Assembly: GCA_049889775.1 (NCBI GenBank)
Contig: JBMHCT010000015.1
Location: forward strand, 7,531-71,530
DNA: 64,000 nucleotides
Reading direction: 5' to 3'
DNA from: Jejuia sp049889775
GTDB lineage: Bacteria; Bacteroidota; Bacteroidia; Flavobacteriales; Flavobacteriaceae
The translations under genes and the position numbers were made by a program. Below are positions 24,531-32,210 of the stretch, piece after piece. Each line of letters starts with the position of its first letter. Position 1 is the first letter of the stretch. The notes beneath the pieces were generated by a model. The model worked only from the letters and a program-made list of their open reading frames with translations. It ran no database searches and had not been told where the DNA came from.

Positions 24531-25985
24531 TTATTTTTTAAGTAATTGTTTAAGTTGGTTTTTCTCAGAAAAATAAACGATTCCCAAAAATACAACTAAC
24601 ATCGAAATTCCAATAACATAATTAGCTCTAAATTGATAGAAGTACACAACAGAAAAGAGGATAGAAACCAGAAAATATGTGCCTATCTTCTTTAGGTTAT
24701 AGGGAATCGGATAATATCTCCTTCCAAAGTAAAAAGACAATACCGCCATACTACCATAAGCTGCTAAAGTAGCAATTGCAGAACCTTTGTAACTCATTAT
24801 TGGAATAAGCCAGATATTTAATGCCAAAGTTATGATGGCACCAACAACCGAAATATAGGCTCCAAATTTTGTTCGGTCTGTAATCTTATACCAAACGGAT
24901 AGGTTGTGATAGATACCTAAGCAAAAACTAGCAATAAGAATTACCGGAACAATCCACATGGCTTCCCAGTAGTCTTCATCTCTGATAATTACTATTTTTA
25001 AAATATCTGAGAACACAACAACAGCCAGCAAAATACCAGAGCCAAAAATCACAAAATACTCCAAAATTCTTGCATAATTTTTCTGTGGATTCTCGCTTTT
25101 TGCATGACTAAAAAAATAGGGTTCTATCCCTAAGCGAAATGCAGTAGCAAATAGGGTCATAAACAAAGCCAACTTGTAACATGCAGAAAACATTCCAACT
25201 TCATCCTCTGGGTTTTCAACTGTAGATAGACTACTATCCAATAAAATTCTGTTAAAAGTCTCTATAGTTGTGTATCCTAAACCAGCAACCAAAACGGGAA
25301 TGGCGTATTTTAACATTTGTCTCCATAAATTAGAGTCAAATACGTATTTGATTTTTAGGTAAAAGGACAACATTATAACAAGCGTAATTCCACTAGCAAT
25401 AACATTCGCCATAAGCACATAACTTATCTCAAAATCTTCTTTATAAATAGAGGCAAAAAAGTCGTTCTCTGCAGCGAAACCAGCTAACAATAAAAAGAAA
25501 AATAGATTTAAACCAATATTAATAGCCACATTAGCAATTTTAACAATGGCATATTTCATAGGTTTTGCTTTTGCCCTTAACCATGCAAATGGTATGATAA
25601 CAAGAGCGTCTAAAAGCAATATCCAAATTACAAAACTAATATGCTGCACTTCAATATTAGTAACCTCAGCTATTTGGTTTTTGAATAAAAACGCTAAAAT
25701 AAAAATGGCTAAAGACGTAAAAATAATAGATAGCGTAGCTGTTCCCACAACGTTATCTTTATTGTCTTCCTTATTAAAAAACCGGAAAAATGCCGTTTCC
25801 ATGCCATACGCCAAAACCACATTAAAAATGGCAAACCAAGAAAAAATAATGGATACTTTTCCATACACCCCAACAGCCATAACTTCGGTATATAATGGGG
25901 TAAGTAAAAACGTAAGCATTCTTGGAAGCACAGTGGCTAATCCATAAATGAAGGTTTGCTTAAAAAGGGATTTGAATGCACTCAA
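24531..25985 (-). CDS. Oligosaccharide flippase (Wzx-like, MOP superfamily)
   Basis: A 484-residue polytopic membrane protein with about 14 hydrophobic helices and the family start FIYGLATVLPRMLTFLLTPLYT. It belongs to the polysaccharide biosynthesis/MVF group that flips lipid-linked glycans across the inner membrane. Conserved features include the pattern MLKYAIPVLVAGLGYTTIETFNRILL mid-protein. Followed directly by dut with one base between stop and start, hence an operon. With the nucleotidyltransferase nearby it suggests O-antigen or exopolysaccharide export, but no glycosyltransferase lies within the window to confirm that. Confidence 0.88.
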   Translation of the reverse strand: MSAFKSLFKQTFIYGLATVLPRMLTFLLTPLYTEVMAVGVYGKVSIIFSWFAIFNVVLAYGMETAFFRFFNKEDNKDNVVGTATLSIIFTSLAIFILAFLFKNQIAEVTNIEVQHISFVIWILLLDALVIIPFAWLRAKAKPMKYAIVKIANVAINIGLNLFFFLLLAGFAAENDFFASIYKEDFEISYVLMANVIASGITLVIMLSFYLKIKYVFDSNLWRQMLKYAIPVLVAGLGYTTIETFNRILLDSSLSTVENPEDEVGMFSACYKLALFMTLFATAFRLGIEPYFFSHAKSENPQKNYARILEYFVIFGSGILLAVVVFSDILKIVIIRDEDYWEAMWIVPVILIASFCLGIYHNLSVWYKITDRTKFGAYISVVGAIITLALNIWLIPIMSYKGSAIATLAAYGSMAVLSFYFGRRYYPIPYNLKKIGTYFLVSILFSVVYFYQFRANYVIGISMLVVFLGIVYFSEKNQLKQLLKK

Positions 25986-26027
25986 AAAAAAGATGTTTAA
26001 TATGCTAAAAATAGGGTTTTTATAACG

Positions 26028-26056
26028 AAAAAACCTAACTTAAAAAAGTTAGGTCT
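26028..26056 (-). terminator. Terminator of the atp operon
   Basis: On the minus strand ACCTAACTT/AAGTTAGGT (26033-26054) forms a 9-bp stem with a short A/T loop followed by a T-run, 62 bp after atpG. It separates the atp operon from the flippase gene. Confidence 0.8.
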
Positions 26057-26071
26057 TTGTTAATATTTATA

Positions 26072-26105
26072 AGATAATGCACTTCGAGTTCGCTCAGTGA
26101 CTATC
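26072..26105. repeat. Short REP-like fragment
   Basis: CACTTCGAGTTCGCTCAGTG resembles the fragment at 54104-54128 (ACTTCGACTACGCTCAGTAC). It is a remnant of a repeat common near gene ends here. Confidence 0.35.
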
Positions 26106-26117
26106 CACCATATTTTT

Positions 26118-26978
26118 TTAATTATTCAAAGCTTCCGCACCACCAACAATTTCTAGGATTTCATTAGTAATTGCGGCTTGTCTTGCTTTGTTATACGTTA
26201 ATTTCAATTGATCTCTTAACTCCGTAGCGTTATCCGTTGCTTTGTGCATTGCCGTCATACGTGCACCATGTTCTGAAGCAAAAGAATCTCTTACACCTTT
26301 ATACAACTGTGTTTTTAAAGACTTTGGAATTAATTGCTCAACAATTTCTTCTTTCGAAGGCTCAAAAATATAATCCGCATTGGCATTAGCCTCACCTTCA
26401 ACAGGAACAATTGGTAAAAATTGCTCTGTAGTTACAATTTGAGTAGCTGCGTTTTTGAACTTATTGTATACTATTTCAATTTTATCCAACTCACCAGCAA
26501 CAAACTTATCCATCAAATCTTGTGCAATTGCTGCAACGTTTTCAAAGGTTAAATCATCAAAAACCTCGCTGTAATTTGCGATAACTTTATTAGACTTTTT
26601 AAACGCATCATTAGCCTTTTTACCTATCGCTACATAAGATACTTCTTGGTTAGTATAAGTTTCAGAAGTTAATCTATTAACTTCTTTGATAATGTTTGAG
26701 TTAAACGCACCCGCCAAACCTCTATTTGAGGTAATAGCTACGATAAGCACCTTTTTAACCTCGCGTTGCTCAGAAAACTGACTCCCAGAATCGGCATCTA
26801 AAGTTGCGCTTAAACTCTGTAACAATTCAGTTAATTTATCAGCATATGGACGCATTGCAGTAATAGCATCTTGCGCTTTCTTCAATTTTGCAGCAGATAC
26901 CATTTTCATGGCACTGGTAATTTGCATCGTTGAAGACACCGATGTTATTCTGTTACGTATTTCTTTTAGATTCGCCAT
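26118..26978 (-). CDS. atpG: ATP synthase F1 subunit gamma
   Basis: A 286-residue gamma subunit, the rotating shaft of F1. The N-terminal coiled-coil helix (MANLKEIRNRITSVSSTMQITSAMKMVSAAKL) and the C-terminal one (RMTAMHKATDNATELRDQL, then ARQAAITNEILEIVGGAEAL) are conserved. A Rossmann-like middle (VLIVAITSNRGLAGAFNSNI) lies between. Last gene of the operon; atpD and atpC, which normally follow, are absent here and lie elsewhere in Bacteroidota. Confidence 0.97.
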   Translation of the reverse strand: MANLKEIRNRITSVSSTMQITSAMKMVSAAKLKKAQDAITAMRPYADKLTELLQSLSATLDADSGSQFSEQREVKKVLIVAITSNRGLAGAFNSNIIKEVNRLTSETYTNQEVSYVAIGKKANDAFKKSNKVIANYSEVFDDLTFENVAAIAQDLMDKFVAGELDKIEIVYNKFKNAATQIVTTEQFLPIVPVEGEANANADYIFEPSKEEIVEQLIPKSLKTQLYKGVRDSFASEHGARMTAMHKATDNATELRDQLKLTYNKARQAAITNEILEIVGGAEALNN

Positions 26979-26984
26979 ATTCTA

Positions 26985-27039
26985 GTCTTTAGTTATTAGT
27001 GGTTAGTCTATAGTCTAGTGACTAACGACTAAAGTCTAT
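26985..27039. repeat. Imperfect palindrome between atpA and atpG
   Basis: About 55 bp of TTAGT/ACTAA units: TAGTCTTTAGTTATTAGTGG on the left mirrors CTAACGACTAAAGTCTA on the right around a central TCTATAG. In RNA it would form a long bulged hairpin in the intercistronic gap. Confidence 0.6.
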
Positions 27040-28614
27040 TTAATACTTGCTTGATAAATCTTTAGCTACCGCTGTTAAAGTATCAATAACCTCATCGGTT
27101 AATTTACCAGACTTTAAAGTATCTAAAGTATCTCTATGCTTAGCATTTAAGAACTCGATATAATCTCTTTCAAATTCTTTTACCTTATTAACTGGAACAT
27201 CTTGTAATAAGTTTTTAGACCCAGCGTAGATAATTGCAATTTGATCTTCAACTGTAAACGGATCATTCTCCGATTGCTTAAGAATTTCAACGTTTCTTTT
27301 ACCTTTCTCAATCACATTTAAAGTAACAGCATCAAGGTCTGATCCAAATTTAGCAAACGCTTCTAATTCACGGAAAGCCGCTTGATCTAATTTTAATGTT
27401 CCTGACACTTTTTTCATGGACTTGATCTGTGCATTACCACCAACACGAGATACCGAAATACCCACGTTAATTGCAGGACGTACACCAGAGTTAAATAAAT
27501 CTCCATCTAAGAAGATCTGTCCATCCGTAATAGAAATTACGTTTGTTGGAATATATGCTGATACGTCTCCTGCTTGAGTTTCAATAATCGGTAAAGCTGT
27601 TAAGGAACCTCCTCCTTTTACCATTGGTTTTAAGCTATCAGGAAGATCGTTCATTTCTTTTGCAATACTATCATCGTTGATCACTTTTGCAGAACGCTCT
27701 AATAAACGAGAGTGCAAGTAGAAAACGTCTCCAGGATACGCCTCACGTCCTGGTGGACGACGTAACAATAACGACACCTCACGATATGCAACCGCTTGCT
27801 TAGATAAATCATCATAAATGATTAAAGCCGGACGACCAGTATCTCTAAAATACTCGCCAATTGCAGCACCCGCCATTGGCGCATATACTTGCATTGGCGC
27901 AGGATCTGATGCATTTGCAGCAACAATTGTTGTATAAGCTAAAGCGCCTTTATCTTCTAAAGTTTTAGCAATGTTTGCTACAGTAGACGCTTTTTGTCCT
28001 ACAGCAACATATATACAGTATACAGGCTCACCTGCATCGTAAAATTCTTTTTGATTTAAGATGGTATCAATACAAACTGTTGTTTTACCAGTTTGACGGT
28101 CTCCAATAACCAACTCACGTTGCCCACGACCAACAGGAATCATCGCGTCGATAGACTTAATACCAGTTTGTAATGGCTCAGTAACTGGCTCTCTATAGAT
28201 TACCCCTGGAGCTTTACGCTCTAATGGCATTTGATACGTATCACCAGAGATAGCTCCTTTACCATCAATTGGGTTACCTAAAGTATCCACAACACGACCA
28301 ACAATTCCTTCTCCAACATTAATAGAAGCAATTTTACCAGTACGCTTAACAGTAGATCCTTCTCTTACACCTGATGAGCCACCTAATAGTACAATACCAA
28401 CATTATCTTCTTCAAGGTTAAGTACAATACCTTCTAACCCACCATCAAACTCAACTAACTCACCGTATTGCGCGTTTGATAATCCATAAGCACGTACAAT
28501 ACCATCACCAACAGTAAGTACTGTTCCTACTTCATTTAAAGAAGCCGAGGCTTCAAAACCTTCAAGTTGCTTTTTTAAGATTGCTGATACTTCAGCTGGT
28601 TTTACTTCTGCCAT
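27040..28614 (-). CDS. atpA: ATP synthase F1 subunit alpha
   Basis: A 524-residue alpha subunit, non-catalytic nucleotide-binding partner of beta. The N-terminal beta-barrel (VGTVLTVGDGIVRAYGLSNAQ), Walker A GDRQTGKTT (about 171-179), LIIYDDLSKQA and the arginine-finger region ISVSRVGGNAQ are all present. Encoded in the operon between delta and gamma as usual. It ends SSKY. No anomaly. Confidence 0.98.
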   Translation of the reverse strand: MAEVKPAEVSAILKKQLEGFEASASLNEVGTVLTVGDGIVRAYGLSNAQYGELVEFDGGLEGIVLNLEEDNVGIVLLGGSSGVREGSTVKRTGKIASINVGEGIVGRVVDTLGNPIDGKGAISGDTYQMPLERKAPGVIYREPVTEPLQTGIKSIDAMIPVGRGQRELVIGDRQTGKTTVCIDTILNQKEFYDAGEPVYCIYVAVGQKASTVANIAKTLEDKGALAYTTIVAANASDPAPMQVYAPMAGAAIGEYFRDTGRPALIIYDDLSKQAVAYREVSLLLRRPPGREAYPGDVFYLHSRLLERSAKVINDDSIAKEMNDLPDSLKPMVKGGGSLTALPIIETQAGDVSAYIPTNVISITDGQIFLDGDLFNSGVRPAINVGISVSRVGGNAQIKSMKKVSGTLKLDQAAFRELEAFAKFGSDLDAVTLNVIEKGKRNVEILKQSENDPFTVEDQIAIIYAGSKNLLQDVPVNKVKEFERDYIEFLNAKHRDTLDTLKSGKLTDEVIDTLTAVAKDLSSKY

Positions 28615-28670
28615 CTTTTTTAGATATTAGATGTTAGTATTAGATGTTAGACACCTACTCTAACCTTTTA

Positions 28671-29207
28671 TTAATTTAATATAAATTCTCTTTTTAACTT
28701 GTTTAATTTATTGGAGATACTTGCGTCAAATTGTTTGTCTCCAACTCTTAAGATGAAACCACCAATAATACTTTCATCTACAATACTTTCTAACTCTACC
28801 GTTTTGCTAGTAAGCTCCTTAACCTTAGCAAGAACTTTCTTTTCTAATGCTTTAGTCAATGGAACAGCAGTAGTTACTTGAGCAACTTCCTTACCATTAT
28901 GCTCATCAAATAACACATTATACTTTTCAGCAACTGCCGCTAAAATATCAACTCTTTTATTTGAAATCAAAAGATCGAACAACCCACTTGTGAGCTTATT
29001 TAATTTTGGAAATATAGCTAACAACGCAGATTTTTTAATATCTGTTTTAATCACAGAATTGTTCAGCATATTAGCCAATTCTTCATTTTTAGAAATGGTA
29101 TTGGCAATTAGCTTCATGTCATCATTGACTTTATCAGCTTTCTTTTCTGAAAGTGCTAAACTTAACAATGCTTTTGCATAACGAATTGCTGCTCGTGTTC
29201 CTGCCAT
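28671..29207 (-). CDS. atpH: ATP synthase F1 subunit delta
   Basis: A 178-residue delta subunit that joins F1 to the peripheral stalk. The N-terminal helical bundle (RAAIRYAKALLSLALSEKK) and the C-terminal stretch (VDESIIGGFILRVGDKQFDASI) are characteristic of OSCP/delta. The gap to atpF is 7 bp. A TTAGAT-rich spacer of about 56 bp separates it from atpA. Confidence 0.96.
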   Translation of the reverse strand: MAGTRAAIRYAKALLSLALSEKKADKVNDDMKLIANTISKNEELANMLNNSVIKTDIKKSALLAIFPKLNKLTSGLFDLLISNKRVDILAAVAEKYNVLFDEHNGKEVAQVTTAVPLTKALEKKVLAKVKELTSKTVELESIVDESIIGGFILRVGDKQFDASISNKLNKLKREFILN

Positions 29208-29214
29208 AATGCTT

Positions 29215-29715
29215 TTAGTTTAAAGTTGCATCACCTAATAAAGATTCAACAAGCTTTTCTTGTTTTCCTTTATTAGATAATTCGTCTTTTACTACTTTTT
29301 CTGCTATATCAATAGAAAGATTTGCTACTTGAGATTTTAAATCAGCAATAGCTGCTTTTCTTTCTGCCTCAATAGATGCTTGAGCCTGAGCTACTAATTT
29401 ACTTGCTTCTTCTTGAGCCTCAGTTTTAGCATCTTCAATCATCTTAGTCTTCATCTCACGAGCTTCCTTCAACATGGCTTCACGCTCTGCTCTAGCCTCT
29501 TTTAATAACTTTTGGTTGTCTGCTTGAAGATTTTCCATCTCCGCCTTTGCATTTTCAGCTGCATCTAAAGCATTTTGAATACCACTTTCTCTTTTTTCAA
29601 CTGCATCTAAAATAGGCTTCCAAGCAAACTTTCTTAAAAGAAATACTAATCCTATAAACAAAACTAGTTGCCAAAAGAATAAGCCTATTGAAAATTCATT
29701 TATTAATTTTTCCAT
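29215..29715 (-). CDS. atpF: ATP synthase F0 subunit b
   Basis: A 166-residue b subunit: one N-terminal membrane helix (about residues 9-28, GLFFWQLVLFIGLVFLLRKF) followed by a long charged amphipathic helix (AENAKAEMENLQADNQKLL onward) that dimerises as the peripheral stalk. Only one b-type gene is present, so the stalk is a homodimer. A strong hairpin lies between it and atpE. Confidence 0.96.
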   Translation of the reverse strand: MEKLINEFSIGLFFWQLVLFIGLVFLLRKFAWKPILDAVEKRESGIQNALDAAENAKAEMENLQADNQKLLKEARAEREAMLKEAREMKTKMIEDAKTEAQEEASKLVAQAQASIEAERKAAIADLKSQVANLSIDIAEKVVKDELSNKGKQEKLVESLLGDATLN

Positions 29716-29749
29716 AACTATCTATTTCCTCTTAAATAATTAAATTTTT

Positions 29750-29784
29750 AAAAACAGCTTTAACCAACCGTTAAAGCTGTTTTT
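29750..29784 (-). terminator. Intercistronic terminator-like hairpin between atpE and atpF
   Basis: Perfect 15-bp stem AAAAACAGCTTTAAC / GTTAAAGCTGTTTTT with a 5-nt loop. On the minus strand it lies 6 bp after the atpE stop and ends in a T-run, so it has the form of a rho-independent terminator inside the operon. It may end a share of transcripts or protect atpE mRNA. Confidence 0.75.
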
Positions 29785-29789
29785 GTGTT

Positions 29790-29981
29790 TTAAGCTGCAA
29801 ATAAAGCAGCAAATCCAATACCTTCAATAAGTGCTGCTGCAATAAGCATAGCTGTTTGGATTTTTCCAGAAGCTTCTGGTTGACGAGCGATAGCATCCAT
29901 AGCTTGTCCACCAATTTTACCAATACCTAAACCAGCACCGATAACAATTAATCCAGCTCCAACAATGTTTGGAATAGTCAT
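29790..29981 (-). CDS. atpE: ATP synthase F0 subunit c
   Basis: A 63-residue two-helix proteolipid, short even for a c subunit. Helix 1 is Gly-rich (GAGLIVIGAGLGIGKIGGQ), the polar loop is ARQPE (residues 32-36), and helix 2 carries the ion-binding carboxylate E53 in LIEGIGF. E53 is followed by Gly rather than the Ser/Thr ligand of Na+-type rings, pointing to H+ coupling. Followed by a terminator-like hairpin. Confidence 0.97.
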   Translation of the reverse strand: MTIPNIVGAGLIVIGAGLGIGKIGGQAMDAIARQPEASGKIQTAMLIAAALIEGIGFAALFAA

Positions 29982-30013
29982 AATATATGTGTTAAAAAAT
30001 TAAACATTCAATT

Positions 30014-31093
<1,080 letters not shown>

Positions 31094-31191
31094 AAACTAA
31101 ATATGTAGCGTCCTAAAAATCGGTGCAAAGGTATACTTTTATATGTAAAGGCAAAACAAAAATTAATATTATTTAAAGGCTTATTAATAAA

Positions 31192-31587
31192 CTATTTATT
31201 AGGGTTTAAGCCATTTAAAAATCTGGATAAAATAATACACTCTGTAACAAGACAAATAGCATAGGGAATAAAGAAAATAACAAACTCAACTTTTGTGATA
31301 TTACCATCTGCATTGTAGTAGGGATAAAACAACAAAAAGAAGATTGCAAATTTAAATAAACTGGACGCCATAAAAACAAAACCTAGTTGATGACTTAGTT
31401 TGTTTTCTAATAAAAACATCAAACTAATCACCCCGAAAGCCATTAAAGAATTTATGAGATAGGAATATCCTAATTCGTTAAATGAAGTTTTTAAGTTAAA
31501 AAAACTGGCAGCTCCCCAATGCAAAAGAAATGTTACGGAAGCAACTACTAAAATTGAAGAGCAATTCCTTATTATTTTTTTTAACAT
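31192..31587 (-). CDS. Four-helix membrane protein of the atp operon (AtpI-like, DUF6168-type)
   Basis: A 131-residue hydrophobic protein with four transmembrane segments (for example SILVVASVTFLLHWGAASFF, LINSLMAFGVISLMFLL, LFKFAIFFLLFYPYY and FFIPYAICLVTECIIL). Position between atpZ and atpB is the AtpI site of other bacteria, and small four-helix size fits AtpI/UncI-like proteins aiding c-ring assembly. I am not sure of the family number. The start overlaps the atpZ stop (TAATG). Confidence 0.72.
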   Translation of the reverse strand: MLKKIIRNCSSILVVASVTFLLHWGAASFFNLKTSFNELGYSYLINSLMAFGVISLMFLLENKLSHQLGFVFMASSLFKFAIFFLLFYPYYNADGNITKVEFVIFFIPYAICLVTECIILSRFLNGLNPNK

Positions 31588-31820
31588 TAAGGATTTAGTT
31601 TCTTAATTTGTTTTAAGACGGCATATAAAGAAATAGCCACTCCAGCTAAAGTACAAATTATTAGGAATGTTTTTCCTGAATTATCATATTTAGAGTCTAT
31701 CCATTTACCAAGTAATACAAAAAGGTAAATGGTTACTCCCATTTGAATTGCAATTCCAGATAAAGCCGCTATTTGTTTAAGCTGTTTTCTCGGACCCCGA
31801 TGTTTTTCTTGTTGACTCAC
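31587..31820 (-). CDS. AtpZ/AtpI-type F0F1-ATPase accessory subunit
   Basis: A 77-residue protein with two helices (AALSGIAIQMGVTIYLFVLLGKWIDSKY and TFLIICTLAGVAISLYAVLKQI), matching the AtpZ/putative F0F1-ATPase subunit family that helps c-ring assembly or Mg2+/Ca2+ supply. Its start lies 44 bp inside the upstream bactofilin gene in another frame. No later start would keep the first helix, so the overlap is probably real. Confidence 0.8.
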   Translation of the reverse strand: MSQQEKHRGPRKQLKQIAALSGIAIQMGVTIYLFVLLGKWIDSKYDNSGKTFLIICTLAGVAISLYAVLKQIKKLNP

Positions 31821-32199
31821 TGTTGGTCATTGGTTTTACAGTGCCTTTCATCGCGCAAGTTACATTAAATGTAGCTCCAGGTTCTACTGATAATTTGCCA
31901 ACTGCTACTTCGCCTTCAATAAAAGCTGTAGACTTTAATGTTAATGTACCTGATAGCGCTAACTTACCAGCAAACTTACCTTCAAAATGAGCGTCTGTAC
32001 CGTGTATACTTCCTTTAATGTAGCCACTTTTTCCAACTACTAATTTTCCTCCAGTTTTTATATTGCCTTCAATGGTACCGTCAACTCTAAAATCGCCTTC
32101 ACTAGTAAAATCGCCTATTATTTTTGTGCCTTGAGCAATGTGGTTCTGGCTAGAAGAGGTATTCATAACTTGTTTTTCTTTTTTGTTTTCTGAAAACAT
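31777..32199 (-). CDS. Bactofilin (polymer-forming cytoskeletal protein)
   Basis: A 140-residue bactofilin. The core (about residues 22-120) is a right-handed beta-helix of short repeats: GTKIIGDFTSEGDFRVDGTIEGNI, LVVGKSGYIKGSIHG, AFIEGEVAVGKLSVEPGA. Bactofilins polymerise without nucleotide and localise wall or motility machinery. The last 14 codons overlap atpZ out of frame. Placed between sprE and the atp operon, an arrangement typical of Flavobacteriaceae. Its partners here are unknown. Confidence 0.9.
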   Translation of the reverse strand: MFSENKKEKQVMNTSSSQNHIAQGTKIIGDFTSEGDFRVDGTIEGNIKTGGKLVVGKSGYIKGSIHGTDAHFEGKFAGKLALSGTLTLKSTAFIEGEVAVGKLSVEPGATFNVTCAMKGTVKPMTNSESTRKTSGSEKTA

Positions 32200-32210
32200 A
32201 ACATCTTGAT

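Noticed and set aside
26985..28670. TTAGT/TTAGAT-rich spacers as telomere-like or phase-variable microsatellites
   Set aside because: Units are irregular and not tandem-identical, and lie in operon gaps. RNA hairpin or spacer drift is a simpler reading.
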